Origin: Chryseobacterium gleum | GTDB lineage: Bacteria; Bacteroidota; Bacteroidia; Flavobacteriales; Schleiferiaceae | Reading direction: 5' to 3' | Assembly (NCBI GenBank): GCA_945883565.1 | Contig: CAMCXO010000001.1 | Location: forward strand, 62,001-126,000 | DNA length: 64,000 nucleotides | Shown here: positions 44,506-53,117 of the stretch, one piece after another | Layout: each line of letters begins with the position of its first letter | Position numbering within the stretch: position 1 is the first letter of the stretch | Translations under genes and position numbers: made by a program | Notes under the pieces: generated by a model | What the model saw: the letters and a program-made list of their open reading frames with translations, nothing else | The model's database searches: none | Told to the model about the DNA's origin: nothing

Positions 44506-45615
44506 TCAAGATTGGAACATTTCTTTTACGCGCTCAAAGAAGCTTTTTTCCTTTCGTCCCGGCTCAGGGTTGAAATTAGGAAGTGCACGCCATTTTTCCA
44601 TGATTTTCTTTTGCTCAGAATCTAATGACTTAGGAGTGTACACATTAATGTGCACCAGCAAATCGCCTCTTCCATATTGATTAACTGCAGGCAAGCCCTT
44701 GTTTTTTAAACGTAAAATTTGACCACTTTGGGTTCCTGCCTCGATTTGGATTTTCGCTTTACCGCCAACTATAGGTACTTCAACAGATGAACCTAAAGCA
44801 GCATCTGGGAACGAAATGTATAAATCATAATGTAAATTTTGATTTTCACGTTTTAAATCATTGTGTTCGATTTCTTCAACTAATACGATTAAATCGCCGG
44901 ATTGACCTCCAAATGGACCGGAGTTGCCTTGTCCAGACATTTTTAACTGCATACCATCTATAACGCCAGCTGGAATTTGAATACTCACAACATCATCCTT
45001 CTCAACAAGCCCATCCATTTGAACGCCGGCAGGTTTGTGGTCTATTACTTTTCCGGAGCCTTGACAAGTTGGGCAGGTACGCGCTGTTTGCATTCTGCCA
45101 AAAACCGTATTGGCCATTTGCACCACCTGACCTTGACCACGGCAGGTTCCACAGGTTTTAAATGTAACCCCTTCTGCGGGAACTAAGCGTTTGATTTTAA
45201 GTTTTTTCTCCACTCCATTTGCAATTTCATCTAGAGTGAGTTTCACTTTTATTCGAAGGTTACTTCCTCTATTTTGGCTTCTCCCTCCGCCAAAACCGCC
45301 AAATGCACCGCCGAAAGTGTCGCCAAAAATGTCGCCAAACTGTGAGAAGATGTCGTCCATGCTCATGCCGCCGCCAAATCCACCCCCATTGCCCATTCCT
45401 GAATGGCCATATTGGTCGTAGCGTTGTTTTTTCTCGGAATTGCTTAATACCTCATAAGCTTCGGCAGCTTCTTTAAATTTCTCTTCTGCTTTAGGATCGT
45501 TGGGATTTTTATCAGGGTGAAATTGTATAGCCAGTTTGCGATAAGCTTTTTTAATTTCATCGGCCGAAGCATTTCGGTTTAGTCCTAGAACTTCGTAATA
45601 GTCTCTTTTTGCCAT
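44506..45615 (-). CDS. dnaJ: Chaperone DnaJ, with only two zinc-finger repeats
   Basis: Hsp40 co-chaperone stimulating DnaK. Seen: J domain (1-70) with HPD at 33-35, a Gly/Phe-rich linker (72-112), a cysteine region with only two CxxCxGxG repeats (Cys155-Cys158 and Cys181-Cys184), and the two C-terminal substrate-binding domains. Canonical DnaJ has four such repeats; the first and last are missing, so at most one zinc site can form. 369 residues. Follows grpE after two bases; dnaK is not in the window. Confidence 0.96.
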   Translation of the reverse strand: MAKRDYYEVLGLNRNASADEIKKAYRKLAIQFHPDKNPNDPKAEEKFKEAAEAYEVLSNSEKKQRYDQYGHSGMGNGGGFGGGMSMDDIFSQFGDIFGDTFGGAFGGFGGGRSQNRGSNLRIKVKLTLDEIANGVEKKLKIKRLVPAEGVTFKTCGTCRGQGQVVQMANTVFGRMQTARTCPTCQGSGKVIDHKPAGVQMDGLVEKDDVVSIQIPAGVIDGMQLKMSGQGNSGPFGGQSGDLIVLVEEIEHNDLKRENQNLHYDLYISFPDAALGSSVEVPIVGGKAKIQIEAGTQSGQILRLKNKGLPAVNQYGRGDLLVHINVYTPKSLDSEQKKIMEKWRALPNFNPEPGRKEKSFFERVKEMFQS

Positions 45616-45617
45616 TT

Positions 45618-46214
45618 TTATTCTCCGATTACAACTCTGGCAAAGCGAATAATTTTATCGCCTAACCTATACCCTTGTTCTATAACGTCCACTACTTTGC
45701 CTTTTAAATCATTGTTAGGGGCCATTATTTTGGTGATGGCTTCCATTCTATCTACATCGAAAAGGTCTCCAGTTTGTATCTCAAGCGATTTCAAGCCTTT
45801 AGAAATCAAAGTGCTTTTAAATTTGTCGCGTATAAGGTCAAAACCTTGAACAAATGCGCTGTTTTCCAATTCGACTGGAAGGCTTTTACCGGCACGATCA
45901 AAATCATCTAAAACCGGCAAAAGAGCCGTCATAAGCTCTTGGTTCGCAGAAGCAAATAATTCAATGCGTTCTCGCGCAGTTCGTTTCCTAAAGTTTTCAA
46001 AGTCGGCAAACAATCGAAGATAGCGGTCTTGAAAATCATCGGATTTCTCTGTGTTTGTTTGAGATGTACCAGCTTCAACTACAGGTTCTTGTGTTTTATT
46101 CTCATTTAACTCTGAATCAGTTAAAGTTTCGTTCCCTATGGCTTCTCTGGTGCTATTCGAAGTTTCTTTCTCTTGCAATGGCACATCGCTTTCCATCTTT
46201 TTGTCTTTGCTCAT
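45618..46214 (-). CDS. grpE: Nucleotide exchange factor GrpE
   Basis: Exchanges ADP for ATP on DnaK. Seen: acidic low-complexity N-terminus (about 1-65), long helix with [20 protein letters not shown], then the beta domain with [41 protein letters not shown]. 198 residues is typical. The promoter region upstream contains a palindrome and a sigma-54-like element (46253-46294). First gene of a chain that runs to 39.3 kb. Confidence 0.96.
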   Translation of the reverse strand: MSKDKKMESDVPLQEKETSNSTREAIGNETLTDSELNENKTQEPVVEAGTSQTNTEKSDDFQDRYLRLFADFENFRKRTARERIELFASANQELMTALLPVLDDFDRAGKSLPVELENSAFVQGFDLIRDKFKSTLISKGLKSLEIQTGDLFDVDRMEAITKIMAPNNDLKGKVVDVIEQGYRLGDKIIRFARVVIGE

Positions 46215-46252
46215 AATTTGCTTTTTCTAAGTTTCATATCGTTATTAAAAAA

Positions 46253-46294
46253 TACAAAGCCCTTGCCACAATTCAATTCCTGCCACCTTGGCAG
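46253..46294 (-). promoter_or_regulatory. grpE: Palindrome and sigma-54-like promoter upstream of grpE
   Basis: On the minus strand, a perfect 6+6 palindrome with 3-base centre (CTGCCA-N3-TGGCAG, 46280-46294) is followed by TGGCAAGGGCTTTGTA (46253-46268), which fits the sigma-54 consensus TGGCAC-N5-TTGCA with the GG conserved and GC reading GT. The predicted start point lies about 30 bases before the grpE ATG. No TAnnTTTG box is seen in this gap. Confidence 0.5.
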
Positions 46295-46324
46295 ACTTCT
46301 TTTCAAATTAGCTACAAAAAATGA

Positions 46325-47965
46325 TTAGCGTGGCAATTTATAAGTGTGTTTTAATTGAAGAGAATTAATAGCATTTGGTTCAAGATTTTTCCATCCTTTT
46401 TGATAAAATCTATAAACTTTATCATAATACAAAGGAACTATTGGCGCGTTATAAACAACTAAAGAATCAAGATTTTTATAAAAACCAAAGCGAATACTAT
46501 CATTTTGGATACCTAATGTTTTATTATATATCGAATCAAATGCATCAGAACTATAAAATGTGTAATTCGGCCCATTTGGGGCAGCATTTTTTGAATAAAA
46601 AAGCGATAAGTAGTTTTGAGCATCCGGGTAGTCAGCAATCCAGGAGCCTCTGAATGTCGATAACTTGCCATTGGCCATTCCTTGGCGCAGAGCGCTGGCC
46701 GGCAATAATTCTATTCGTATTGGAATGTTAAATCGGCTTAAAGATGCTTGAATATATTCGCATAAATCCTGATAGGGTGCCGTTGTAAAAAGCTTTAACT
46801 CCGTCAATCCTGTTCCATTTGGATAACCCGCGCGATTCAGCAAAGCAATTACAGAATCGGGTGAATAGGTATACATTTTTTTTAGGTAAGCACCAGGCAA
46901 AGCCGGAGGGATAAATCCCGATTGGGCGGGGAAAGCTGCATTCCTTCTTAAATATTTTACCATTTCTGTTCTATCGAAAGCATAGTTTATGGCCCTTCTA
47001 ACAAGCGGATTCAAATAAGGGCTTTTATCACCATCGGGGTAAGCTTCCGGTTTCAGTGCAAATCCTAAGTACTCAGTATTAAGATAATAAGATTCGCTCA
47101 ACTCTAAAAAGCCTGAATATTCGACACTTAATTTGCCTTCTTCGGTTAAAACCTGGTTTACATAAGATGGATCCAGACCCGATATAAAGTCGATTTTACC
47201 TTTAATTAACTCAAGAAAAGCCGATTGTTTATCGGGTAGAAAGCGGATAGAAATGGCATCAAGATAGGGCAGAGCATGGCCATTGTGGTCTGTTTCAAAA
47301 TAATTCGAGTTTCTCCGTAACACCAACTTTTCATTAAGGAGCCATTTTTTAAAAATGAAGGGACCGGTTCCGATAGGACTATAAGCCCATTGAGAACCTA
47401 GGCATTCTACAACCTCTTTTGGCACAACGCTGCAATATGCCATACTCAGCATACCGGTAAAGGCTGGAAATTTTTCTTTAAGGAGAAATACAAGAACCGA
47501 GTCATTTTCGGCATAAACCGAATCGACCATTTGCATTATCCAACTGCCAGGAGAAGCAAGTTTCGGATCAACCAGTCTATTAAAGGAATAGACCCAGTCA
47601 TTCGCTTCCACAAAACGCGTACTGTCTTTTCCAAAACACGGATGTTTGTGAAAATAAATATTTGTTTTTAATTCGAAACGATAAATCAGTCCATCATTTA
47701 AAGTTTCCCATTTTTTACAAGCCAATGGCTTTGGAAGTAAATTGCTATTATTTAATTCCACTAAGCAAGAAAAAACTTGGGTTACAGGCCAAATAGCACT
47801 TTGAACTCTAGCAAACGCGGGATCTAGAGATGATATTCCAGACGATTCGTTGTATTTAAAAATGAGAAATTCCTTTGATTTCTTAGAATCAGAATCACAA
47901 GCTGATATAATCAATATGAGAACTAAAACTTGATATAAAATATAGAAAGATTTATTCTTGCCCAT
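46325..47965 (-). CDS. Peptide-type ABC solute-binding lipoprotein (family 5)
   Basis: Extracytoplasmic receptor of the OppA/DppA type. Seen: signal peptide with lipobox LIISACDSD (Cys23), SSGISSLDPAFARV near the start, the ligand pocket segment SPIGTGPFIFKKW and NPLVRRAINYAFDR, and GSWIADYPDAQNYLSLFYS. 546 residues is typical. No ABC permease or ATPase partner of this import type is nearby. It overlaps the DinB-like gene by 14 bases and is last in the BatA operon. Confidence 0.9.
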   Translation of the reverse strand: MGKNKSFYILYQVLVLILIISACDSDSKKSKEFLIFKYNESSGISSLDPAFARVQSAIWPVTQVFSCLVELNNSNLLPKPLACKKWETLNDGLIYRFELKTNIYFHKHPCFGKDSTRFVEANDWVYSFNRLVDPKLASPGSWIMQMVDSVYAENDSVLVFLLKEKFPAFTGMLSMAYCSVVPKEVVECLGSQWAYSPIGTGPFIFKKWLLNEKLVLRRNSNYFETDHNGHALPYLDAISIRFLPDKQSAFLELIKGKIDFISGLDPSYVNQVLTEEGKLSVEYSGFLELSESYYLNTEYLGFALKPEAYPDGDKSPYLNPLVRRAINYAFDRTEMVKYLRRNAAFPAQSGFIPPALPGAYLKKMYTYSPDSVIALLNRAGYPNGTGLTELKLFTTAPYQDLCEYIQASLSRFNIPIRIELLPASALRQGMANGKLSTFRGSWIADYPDAQNYLSLFYSKNAAPNGPNYTFYSSDAFDSIYNKTLGIQNDSIRFGFYKNLDSLVVYNAPIVPLYYDKVYRFYQKGWKNLEPNAINSLQLKHTYKLPR

Positions 47966-48485
47966 ATCGGGTTTGTAGGACTTGTAAATGGTGTAAAAAA
48001 TGACCCGAATTAATAAAAATCAACGCCCGGACACTTATATCATGACCATTTGCGTTGATCTTATTGTTTATATTTTCGGCATTAACCTGATTTGAAAGTA
48101 CTTCAAAAATGGAAATAGTATTTTCCATATAGGTCCAGATTTGGCTACTTGGTAAACTTTCGGCATTTGCTTGATTGGCAAATTGGTTTTCATCAAAACC
48201 GGGCATTGCATTTGTGCCTTGTCTTAAGGCCCATAGCAGTCTATTTGCAAAAATTAAGGTTGAATCGGCCAAGTGCACATAGACTGATTTTGGCGACCAT
48301 TTTTGAGGAGCATAAGGCTCGTTTTTCCAGGCTTCACTTGTAGATTGCCAAATGTCAAATAGTTTTAATTTGGATGATTGCAATAATTCCTGAGGATTTG
48401 ATTCACCTGTTAGTTCGATATAATGTTGGTACCAAGAGTCGAATTCGTCAACTGTTGGTTTGTTGAAATGGGAATTCACTTTCAT
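47952..48485 (-). CDS. DinB-like superfamily protein
   Basis: 177-residue protein with the DinB four-helix bundle pattern: KWSPKSVYVHLADSTLIFANRLLWALRQG and the C-terminal ALIFINSGHFLHHLQVLQ, in which His residues could bind a metal as in other DinB-type thiol transferases. The ATG at 48485 is chosen since it forms an ATGA overlap with the upstream gene; four upstream codons are also open. Substrate unknown. Confidence 0.75.
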   Translation of the reverse strand: MKVNSHFNKPTVDEFDSWYQHYIELTGESNPQELLQSSKLKLFDIWQSTSEAWKNEPYAPQKWSPKSVYVHLADSTLIFANRLLWALRQGTNAMPGFDENQFANQANAESLPSSQIWTYMENTISIFEVLSNQVNAENINNKINANGHDISVRALIFINSGHFLHHLQVLQTRYGQE

Positions 48486-49726
48486 TCGCCGAAACAAGTA
48501 TACACTTTTCCTTTAAGCGCTTTTTGAAACCATGGGAAGTTTTTTGACTTGCTTAACCAGTTTTCTTTGGTAAAAACAGAATTGTCGGTCATACTAAAAA
48601 CAGTTGCATTAATAGGATGCCCCACCTGCCAGTTAGGTAATTCTATATTCAGTATTTTTCTTGGCGAAATGCTTAGCCTCATGGCTACATCATCTGCTTT
48701 TAAATTTGCATCGCTCGTGCACCACATACTAAAAGTGGCTTCAATACAAGAAATGCCAGGCAATGCGTGTTTGAATTCGCAAATCTTACTTTCAGGATTT
48801 ACGGGTTCATGCCCGCTGGCCAAATGATCAATTAAACCTGATTTTAACGCATTTAGCAGCTCTGACTTAGTAATTGAATTGGGTAGAGGAGGTTGATGTT
48901 TATACAAACTGTCATAGGTGTGAATAAGTTGCTCATCTAAAGCAATATGCGCTACTTGTACGTCGCAACTAATTTTCAAACCCGATTTTTTAAGCTTTTC
49001 AATGGCCCTTAAACCACCGCTTGTGCTAATTGAAGTGAAATGCACTTTACAATTGGAATATTCTATTAGATGCCCCAAACGCTCAATGGCCATTTCTTCT
49101 GAGAAGCTTGGCCTACCGGGAATTCCAGCCAAAGTGGCCTCAACACCTTCCCAAAGTTCTCCTGAATCAACAAGGTATGGATCATCGGGCCTAATCATTA
49201 CAACCGCATTTACAGAGGCTGCATATTCTAAAGCCACTTTAAGGAAAAGCGTGTTTGATATGGGTTTACCCCCATCGCTAAATGCCAAACTTCCATTGGA
49301 TACCAAATCGAACAGTTCGGCCAAATTTATATTTTCTAAATTTTGACTTAAAGCTGCAATAGGCAGGATTTTAGTTTTGAAATTTCTACTTTCTCGTTTC
49401 CAATATGCTATGGTCGATTTGTTATCGGCAATAGGCTGTGTTCTGGGTGAGATAGCTACATGTGTATATCCACCTTTTTCTGCCGCATTTAATCCGCTCG
49501 AAAGGGTTTCTTTTTGGGAATCTCCAGGATCGCAAAAATTAGCTCCAATATCTATCCAACCCGGGCTAATATTTAACCCTTCAGGCAATACAACATCGTG
49601 TTCATTTGGCTCAGCAACATTCTCACAAACAGCTAATACACCATCAACTATTCGCATATCGAAACGCTTGCCATTGTTTGTATGCCCAGGATATACCCAA
49701 AGTGCTTGCGGTAGAAAAAACTTCAT
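48482..49726 (-). CDS. Dihydroorotase-like protein with degraded metal site
   Basis: Amidohydrolase-fold protein of the PyrC type, 414 residues. Seen: PGWIDIGANFCDPGDSQKE where an active dihydroorotase has PGxxDxHxHxREPG, so both His ligands are replaced (Gly61, Asn63); the later HPH-type region reads SGHEPVNPESK. The overall layout, including ISPRTQPIADN and PNWQVGHP at the end, still matches. It may be inactive, structural (a PyrX-like partner for aspartate transcarbamoylase), or may use other ligands. Four-base overlap with the upstream BatA gene, ATGA with the next. Confidence 0.8.
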   Translation of the reverse strand: MKFFLPQALWVYPGHTNNGKRFDMRIVDGVLAVCENVAEPNEHDVVLPEGLNISPGWIDIGANFCDPGDSQKETLSSGLNAAEKGGYTHVAISPRTQPIADNKSTIAYWKRESRNFKTKILPIAALSQNLENINLAELFDLVSNGSLAFSDGGKPISNTLFLKVALEYAASVNAVVMIRPDDPYLVDSGELWEGVEATLAGIPGRPSFSEEMAIERLGHLIEYSNCKVHFTSISTSGGLRAIEKLKKSGLKISCDVQVAHIALDEQLIHTYDSLYKHQPPLPNSITKSELLNALKSGLIDHLASGHEPVNPESKICEFKHALPGISCIEATFSMWCTSDANLKADDVAMRLSISPRKILNIELPNWQVGHPINATVFSMTDNSVFTKENWLSKSKNFPWFQKALKGKVYTCFGE

Positions 49727-51681
49727 GCTTTAGTTGTTTTAGTTCGAATTATCGACCAACGACTGATTATACTTTCTAACAACAAAAACAATAAAGCAAG
49801 CCAGGCAAAAAGTTTCCAAAACCGGCTTGATTCTTCGTTTTTAAAATGATTCAACCATTTATCTGTAACAAAAGGCGATGATTTTGAATCGCTAAAAGTT
49901 TTATCAGAAATATAAAGCAGTTTGGACTCAGATTTTGGGATATTTATAGATACTTGACCAACAGTATCGCCATTTAGATGCAGTTTATAATTTCCTGGTT
50001 CAGCAAATTCTGGACTGTAATAAATCTTTGTAAAAACACCATTTTTTGATTGTAAAGGAATAAATGTAGCGCCACTCTTAGTTGCCTTTAACACGGCATC
50101 GCCTTGAACTTTGTAAGGTACATTAATAGATGCCCCAGGTTTGCCTTGCATGTTTAGGTTGCTTATTCCTCTGGACATTAATGCCGAGTTTATAATTAAA
50201 GGAACCATAAGCGGTTGTGTTTTCCAATTGCTCCAATCTTCATCAAAAGAAGAATTAAGAACGATTAAGTTTCCCTTTCCGTATGGTTTTGTGGCCAAAG
50301 CGGGAATGTCATCTTCATATTGAAGAATAGTTTTAAAATCTAATTTATTTAATTTAAAGCGCTTGTAAACAACTGGCAAAAGTGGGTTCTGGGGAATATC
50401 CAGTAAAGCACCTGCAAACAATTCAAGGTAATTATCTGAAAAATTTGTTCTAAAAAAGCCTGAGTCAATTTCATAATTCTCTGGTTCAAAAGGCATTTTG
50501 CCATTCGTTGAAGCCGTGACCAAGGCTGTTGCCCCTTCATTTAACTCCCGCTGTATGCTTTCTATTATTCCATTAGCTTTTGGATCCCAATGGTTTAAGA
50601 TAAAAAGATTAGAGCCGGAAATAGCTTCTGAATTGGTATTGACACGGTTATTTAAACTTATCGACCAGTTGGGCTCATTAAAAAGTTGTTGCCAATAATT
50701 CGAATTATCATCTTCATCCCAAATCCATATTTTGGATTCGTTTATAAACGGTAATGTAAAAAAGATTTGATCATCGAAGAAAGGCCCATTTGCATCCACT
50801 TCTATTCGGCCATTTCCAAATTTGCTTACACTAAAAGGTAGAATTATTTCTTTTGTTGAAAATGGCGATACGGTAAACTGATCAATTGCTTTATTGGTTT
50901 CATCTATGTACAATCTGAAGTTTACCGGCGTTTCAGTTTGGCCGGGGTTTGAGATTAATACATGAAAATTAGCCGCCATATTTTCAACCAAAAATGGAGG
51001 CGAAATCCAAATGGAATCAATCAAAATATTATTTAAATCTTGATTAGGTTGAACCGCTAGATAATGTAGCTTGGAATCATTGTTGGCTTCTATACTTTTA
51101 TCAGCAAATGCCAACTGAAAGTCGCTAACCACAAGACCTGTTTCATCTAATTTCCTTGCAAAAAAAAGTGCTTCCACCTCGCTCAAGAGGTAGGTGGCAG
51201 GACCTGTTTTTTGATTTTGCACCCACTGTTTAGCACTACCCGGACTCAAGTTTTCGATTGGAATTCCAGAATGGGAAAGCAGACTGATGCGATAACTTTC
51301 CGGTAATGATTCGAGCCAATCAAGCAGCTTGGTTTTGGATTTTGAAAACAGATCACTTTCATCAGAATTAACCAGCATACTGTAGCTATTATCTAGAAAA
51401 ATCCAATACTTTTTTTGATTATTCTTATCTTCTTGCTCCTGATTTAATAAAAATGGCCTTGAAAAAGCCAATACCATAGCGGCCAACGCCAAAATTCTAG
51501 AAATAAGTAGCAGCCAATTTTTAATATTTCTTTTTTTCTTGATTTCTATTTTTAGCTGTTTGAGAAACCTGGTGTCGCTGAAGACAATGGTTTTGTACAC
51601 TTTGAATCGAAAAAGATGGATAATGACCGGTATGGCCAATACACCTAAAGCGAAAAGAAAAATAGGAAATGCGAATGCCAT
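49723..51681 (-). CDS. BatA/VWA-domain membrane protein
   Basis: 652 residues. Seen: N-terminal BatA helix pair (FPIFLFALGVLAIPVIIHLF, then ISRILALAAMVLAFSRPF), a von Willebrand A-like domain with metal-site motif Asp97-x-Ser99-x-Ser101 (FLDNSYSM), extracytoplasmic beta-rich middle part and a C-terminal TM (FWKLFAWLALLFLLLESII). Such proteins are widespread in Bacteroidota; aerotolerance or envelope roles have been proposed for relatives. First gene of a four-gene unit. A TAnnTTTG box (TAACTTTG, 51690-51697) lies eight bases before the start. Confidence 0.88.
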   Translation of the reverse strand: MAFAFPIFLFALGVLAIPVIIHLFRFKVYKTIVFSDTRFLKQLKIEIKKKRNIKNWLLLISRILALAAMVLAFSRPFLLNQEQEDKNNQKKYWIFLDNSYSMLVNSDESDLFSKSKTKLLDWLESLPESYRISLLSHSGIPIENLSPGSAKQWVQNQKTGPATYLLSEVEALFFARKLDETGLVVSDFQLAFADKSIEANNDSKLHYLAVQPNQDLNNILIDSIWISPPFLVENMAANFHVLISNPGQTETPVNFRLYIDETNKAIDQFTVSPFSTKEIILPFSVSKFGNGRIEVDANGPFFDDQIFFTLPFINESKIWIWDEDDNSNYWQQLFNEPNWSISLNNRVNTNSEAISGSNLFILNHWDPKANGIIESIQRELNEGATALVTASTNGKMPFEPENYEIDSGFFRTNFSDNYLELFAGALLDIPQNPLLPVVYKRFKLNKLDFKTILQYEDDIPALATKPYGKGNLIVLNSSFDEDWSNWKTQPLMVPLIINSALMSRGISNLNMQGKPGASINVPYKVQGDAVLKATKSGATFIPLQSKNGVFTKIYYSPEFAEPGNYKLHLNGDTVGQVSINIPKSESKLLYISDKTFSDSKSSPFVTDKWLNHFKNEESSRFWKLFAWLALLFLLLESIISRWSIIRTKTTKA

Positions 51682-51732
51682 TTGTGCTCCAAAGTTAATG
51701 GCGATTTACACATAGTGTTCATCTTTGTATTC
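51682..51732. promoter_or_regulatory. Divergent promoter region, BatA gene / CoA-binding gene
   Basis: On the minus strand TAACTTTG (51690-51697) ends eight bases before the BatA start; on the plus strand CATCTTTG (51720-51727, one mismatch) ends five bases before the ATG at 51733. Neither has a good -33 TTTG. Both point to very short leaders. Confidence 0.45.
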
Positions 51733-52110
51733 ATGATTAAAAAGAAAACACTGGTGGTTGGAGCCAGTCTTAATTCAGATCGTTATGCCTACCGGGCAAT
51801 AACAAGTTTGAGGCATAACGGACATCCTGTTTTGGCATGGGGACTAAAAAAGGGCATTGTGGCCGACGTTCTTGTAGAAACGGATTTAGAAGATTTACTT
51901 AAACGTGAAACAGCGATAGACACTGTTACAGTTTATTTGGGTGCAAGAAATCAAGAGGTTTTGGGAAAAATACTGGATTATCAAAAGCCTAGCAGATTCA
52001 TATTCAACCCTGGAGCTGAAAATCCGTCATTCATGAACTTAATAGAAAGCCATGGAATTGAAGTGTTGGAAGCTTGTACGTTGGTAATGTTGGCCTCCAA
52101 AACCTATTAA
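51733..52110 (+). CDS. CoA-binding domain protein
   Basis: 125-residue Rossmann-fold protein of the YccU/CoA-binding family. Seen: KKKTLVVGASLNSDRYAYRAI at the N-terminus, HNGHPVLAWGLKKGIV, and the C-terminal FNPGAENPSF and ACTLVML. ATG at 51733 is chosen because the family begins here; the frame opens 51 bases earlier in the BatA promoter. Function of the family is poorly known. Confidence 0.85.
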   Translation: MIKKKTLVVGASLNSDRYAYRAITSLRHNGHPVLAWGLKKGIVADVLVETDLEDLLKRETAIDTVTVYLGARNQEVLGKILDYQKPSRFIFNPGAENPSFMNLIESHGIEVLEACTLVMLASKTY

Positions 52111-52154
52111 AACATCTGTGGTATACATTATTAATAACTTAATCCTTTTATTCT

Positions 52155-52808
52155 ATGTTAGTTGAAATTTGGAGTGATGTGGTTTGTCCTTTTTGCTATA
52201 TCGGCAAACGTGAATTTGAAAAAGCTATGGCTGAACTACAAATTGAAAACACCATTAATATTATTTGGAAAAGTTATGAATTAGCACCAAATATGCCTTT
52301 TAATAATCTTAAAACCAGTTATGAATATTTTATGGAAAAATATCAAGTTGACATGAATAGTGCAAAAAAGGCGCATCAATCTGTTGCTGATCGTGCCAGA
52401 ACATTGGGCCTAATATATAATTTTGAAAAGGTAGTGCCCGCAAATACCAATCGAGCCCATCAAATGTTACAATTTTCAAAAGACCAAGGAAATCAATACA
52501 CTGTTAAAGAGGCACTTATGAAAGCCTATTTTACAGATGGCAAACGGTTAGATAATATTCTGGTTTTACTTAAAATAGGAGAGGAGCAGGGGTTAGACCG
52601 CGAGCATTTACGGTATGTATTGGAACGTGGAATGTATGTAAAGCCCGTTTTGGAAGATAGGGATGAAGCTTTGCAGTATGGTTTTACAGGGGTCCCTACT
52701 TTTTTAATTAACAAAAAATATTTTATCAAAGGGGCCCAAACTGCTGATGTTTTTAAAGATTTTCTAAAAAGAGTCCTTAAGGAGTCTGGGGGTATTTCAG
52801 ATAATTAA
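52155..52808 (+). CDS. DsbA-family oxidoreductase (FrnE-like)
   Basis: Cytoplasmic thioredoxin-fold protein with a CPFC motif (Cys11-Cys14 in DVVCPFCYIGKREFEK), a helical insertion, and FTGVPTFLINKKYFIKGAQ with the cis-Pro. 217 residues matches the FrnE group of 2-hydroxychromene isomerase-like enzymes, proposed to act in redox stress. No signal peptide. No promoter pair recognised in the 44 bases upstream. Confidence 0.92.
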   Translation: MLVEIWSDVVCPFCYIGKREFEKAMAELQIENTINIIWKSYELAPNMPFNNLKTSYEYFMEKYQVDMNSAKKAHQSVADRARTLGLIYNFEKVVPANTNRAHQMLQFSKDQGNQYTVKEALMKAYFTDGKRLDNILVLLKIGEEQGLDREHLRYVLERGMYVKPVLEDRDEALQYGFTGVPTFLINKKYFIKGAQTADVFKDFLKRVLKESGGISDN

Positions 52809-52812
52809 AGTC

Positions 52813-52847
52813 AAAAAAAACTCAGGTCTATTTGCTAGACCTGAGTT
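52813..52847 (-). terminator. Terminator of the tRNA gene
   Basis: A 12-bp perfect stem with a 5-base loop (52819-52830 with 52836-52847) is followed on the minus strand by T residues (complement of the A run at 52813-52820). It begins four bases after the tRNA gene end. It could also halt readthrough from the DsbA-like gene on the plus strand, where the T run is poor. Confidence 0.8.
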
Positions 52848-52851
52848 AATG

Positions 52852-52925
52852 TAGCGAAGGGGGGAATCGAACCCCCGACCTCAGGGTTATGAATCCTGCG
52901 CTCTAACCGTCTGAGCTACCTCGCC
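52852..52925 (-). tRNA. tRNA-Met (anticodon CAU), elongator type
   Basis: 74-nt cloverleaf on the minus strand: acceptor GGCGAGG pairing with CTTCGCT (G1-U72 and one more wobble), D arm with AGCTCAG...GGTTAGAGC, anticodon loop TTCATAA, T arm GGGGG-TTCGATT-CCCCC, discriminator A. CCA is not encoded. Pair 31-39 is A-C. G1-U72 rather than C1-A72 argues against initiator tRNA. A tRNA-Ile2 whose C34 is changed to lysidine has the same CAU anticodon and cannot be excluded. Confidence 0.85.
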
Positions 52926-53117
52926 TTGAAATAGAATATACGGTCTTTTAAAAGGGCTGCAAATATAAATTGAAACAATTGATAATAAAATAAAGTGACT
53001 AAATATTAAATGGTAAATTTTCAAAATAATTTTATTATTCAATTTTACAATTACAAATTAATAAGACACCCTTTTTTTCTATATTGCCGCTCATTCAGGA
53101 AAAGAGTAAAAAGACCT

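Noticed and set aside
49723-51681. BatA gene cluster as a complete Bat aerotolerance operon
   Set aside because: Only one BatA-like gene is present; no MoxR ATPase, BatB, BatC, BatD or BatE follows.
53010-53117. 36-codon extension upstream of the START-like gene
   Set aside because: AT-rich, unlike the family, and the domain starts at 53118.
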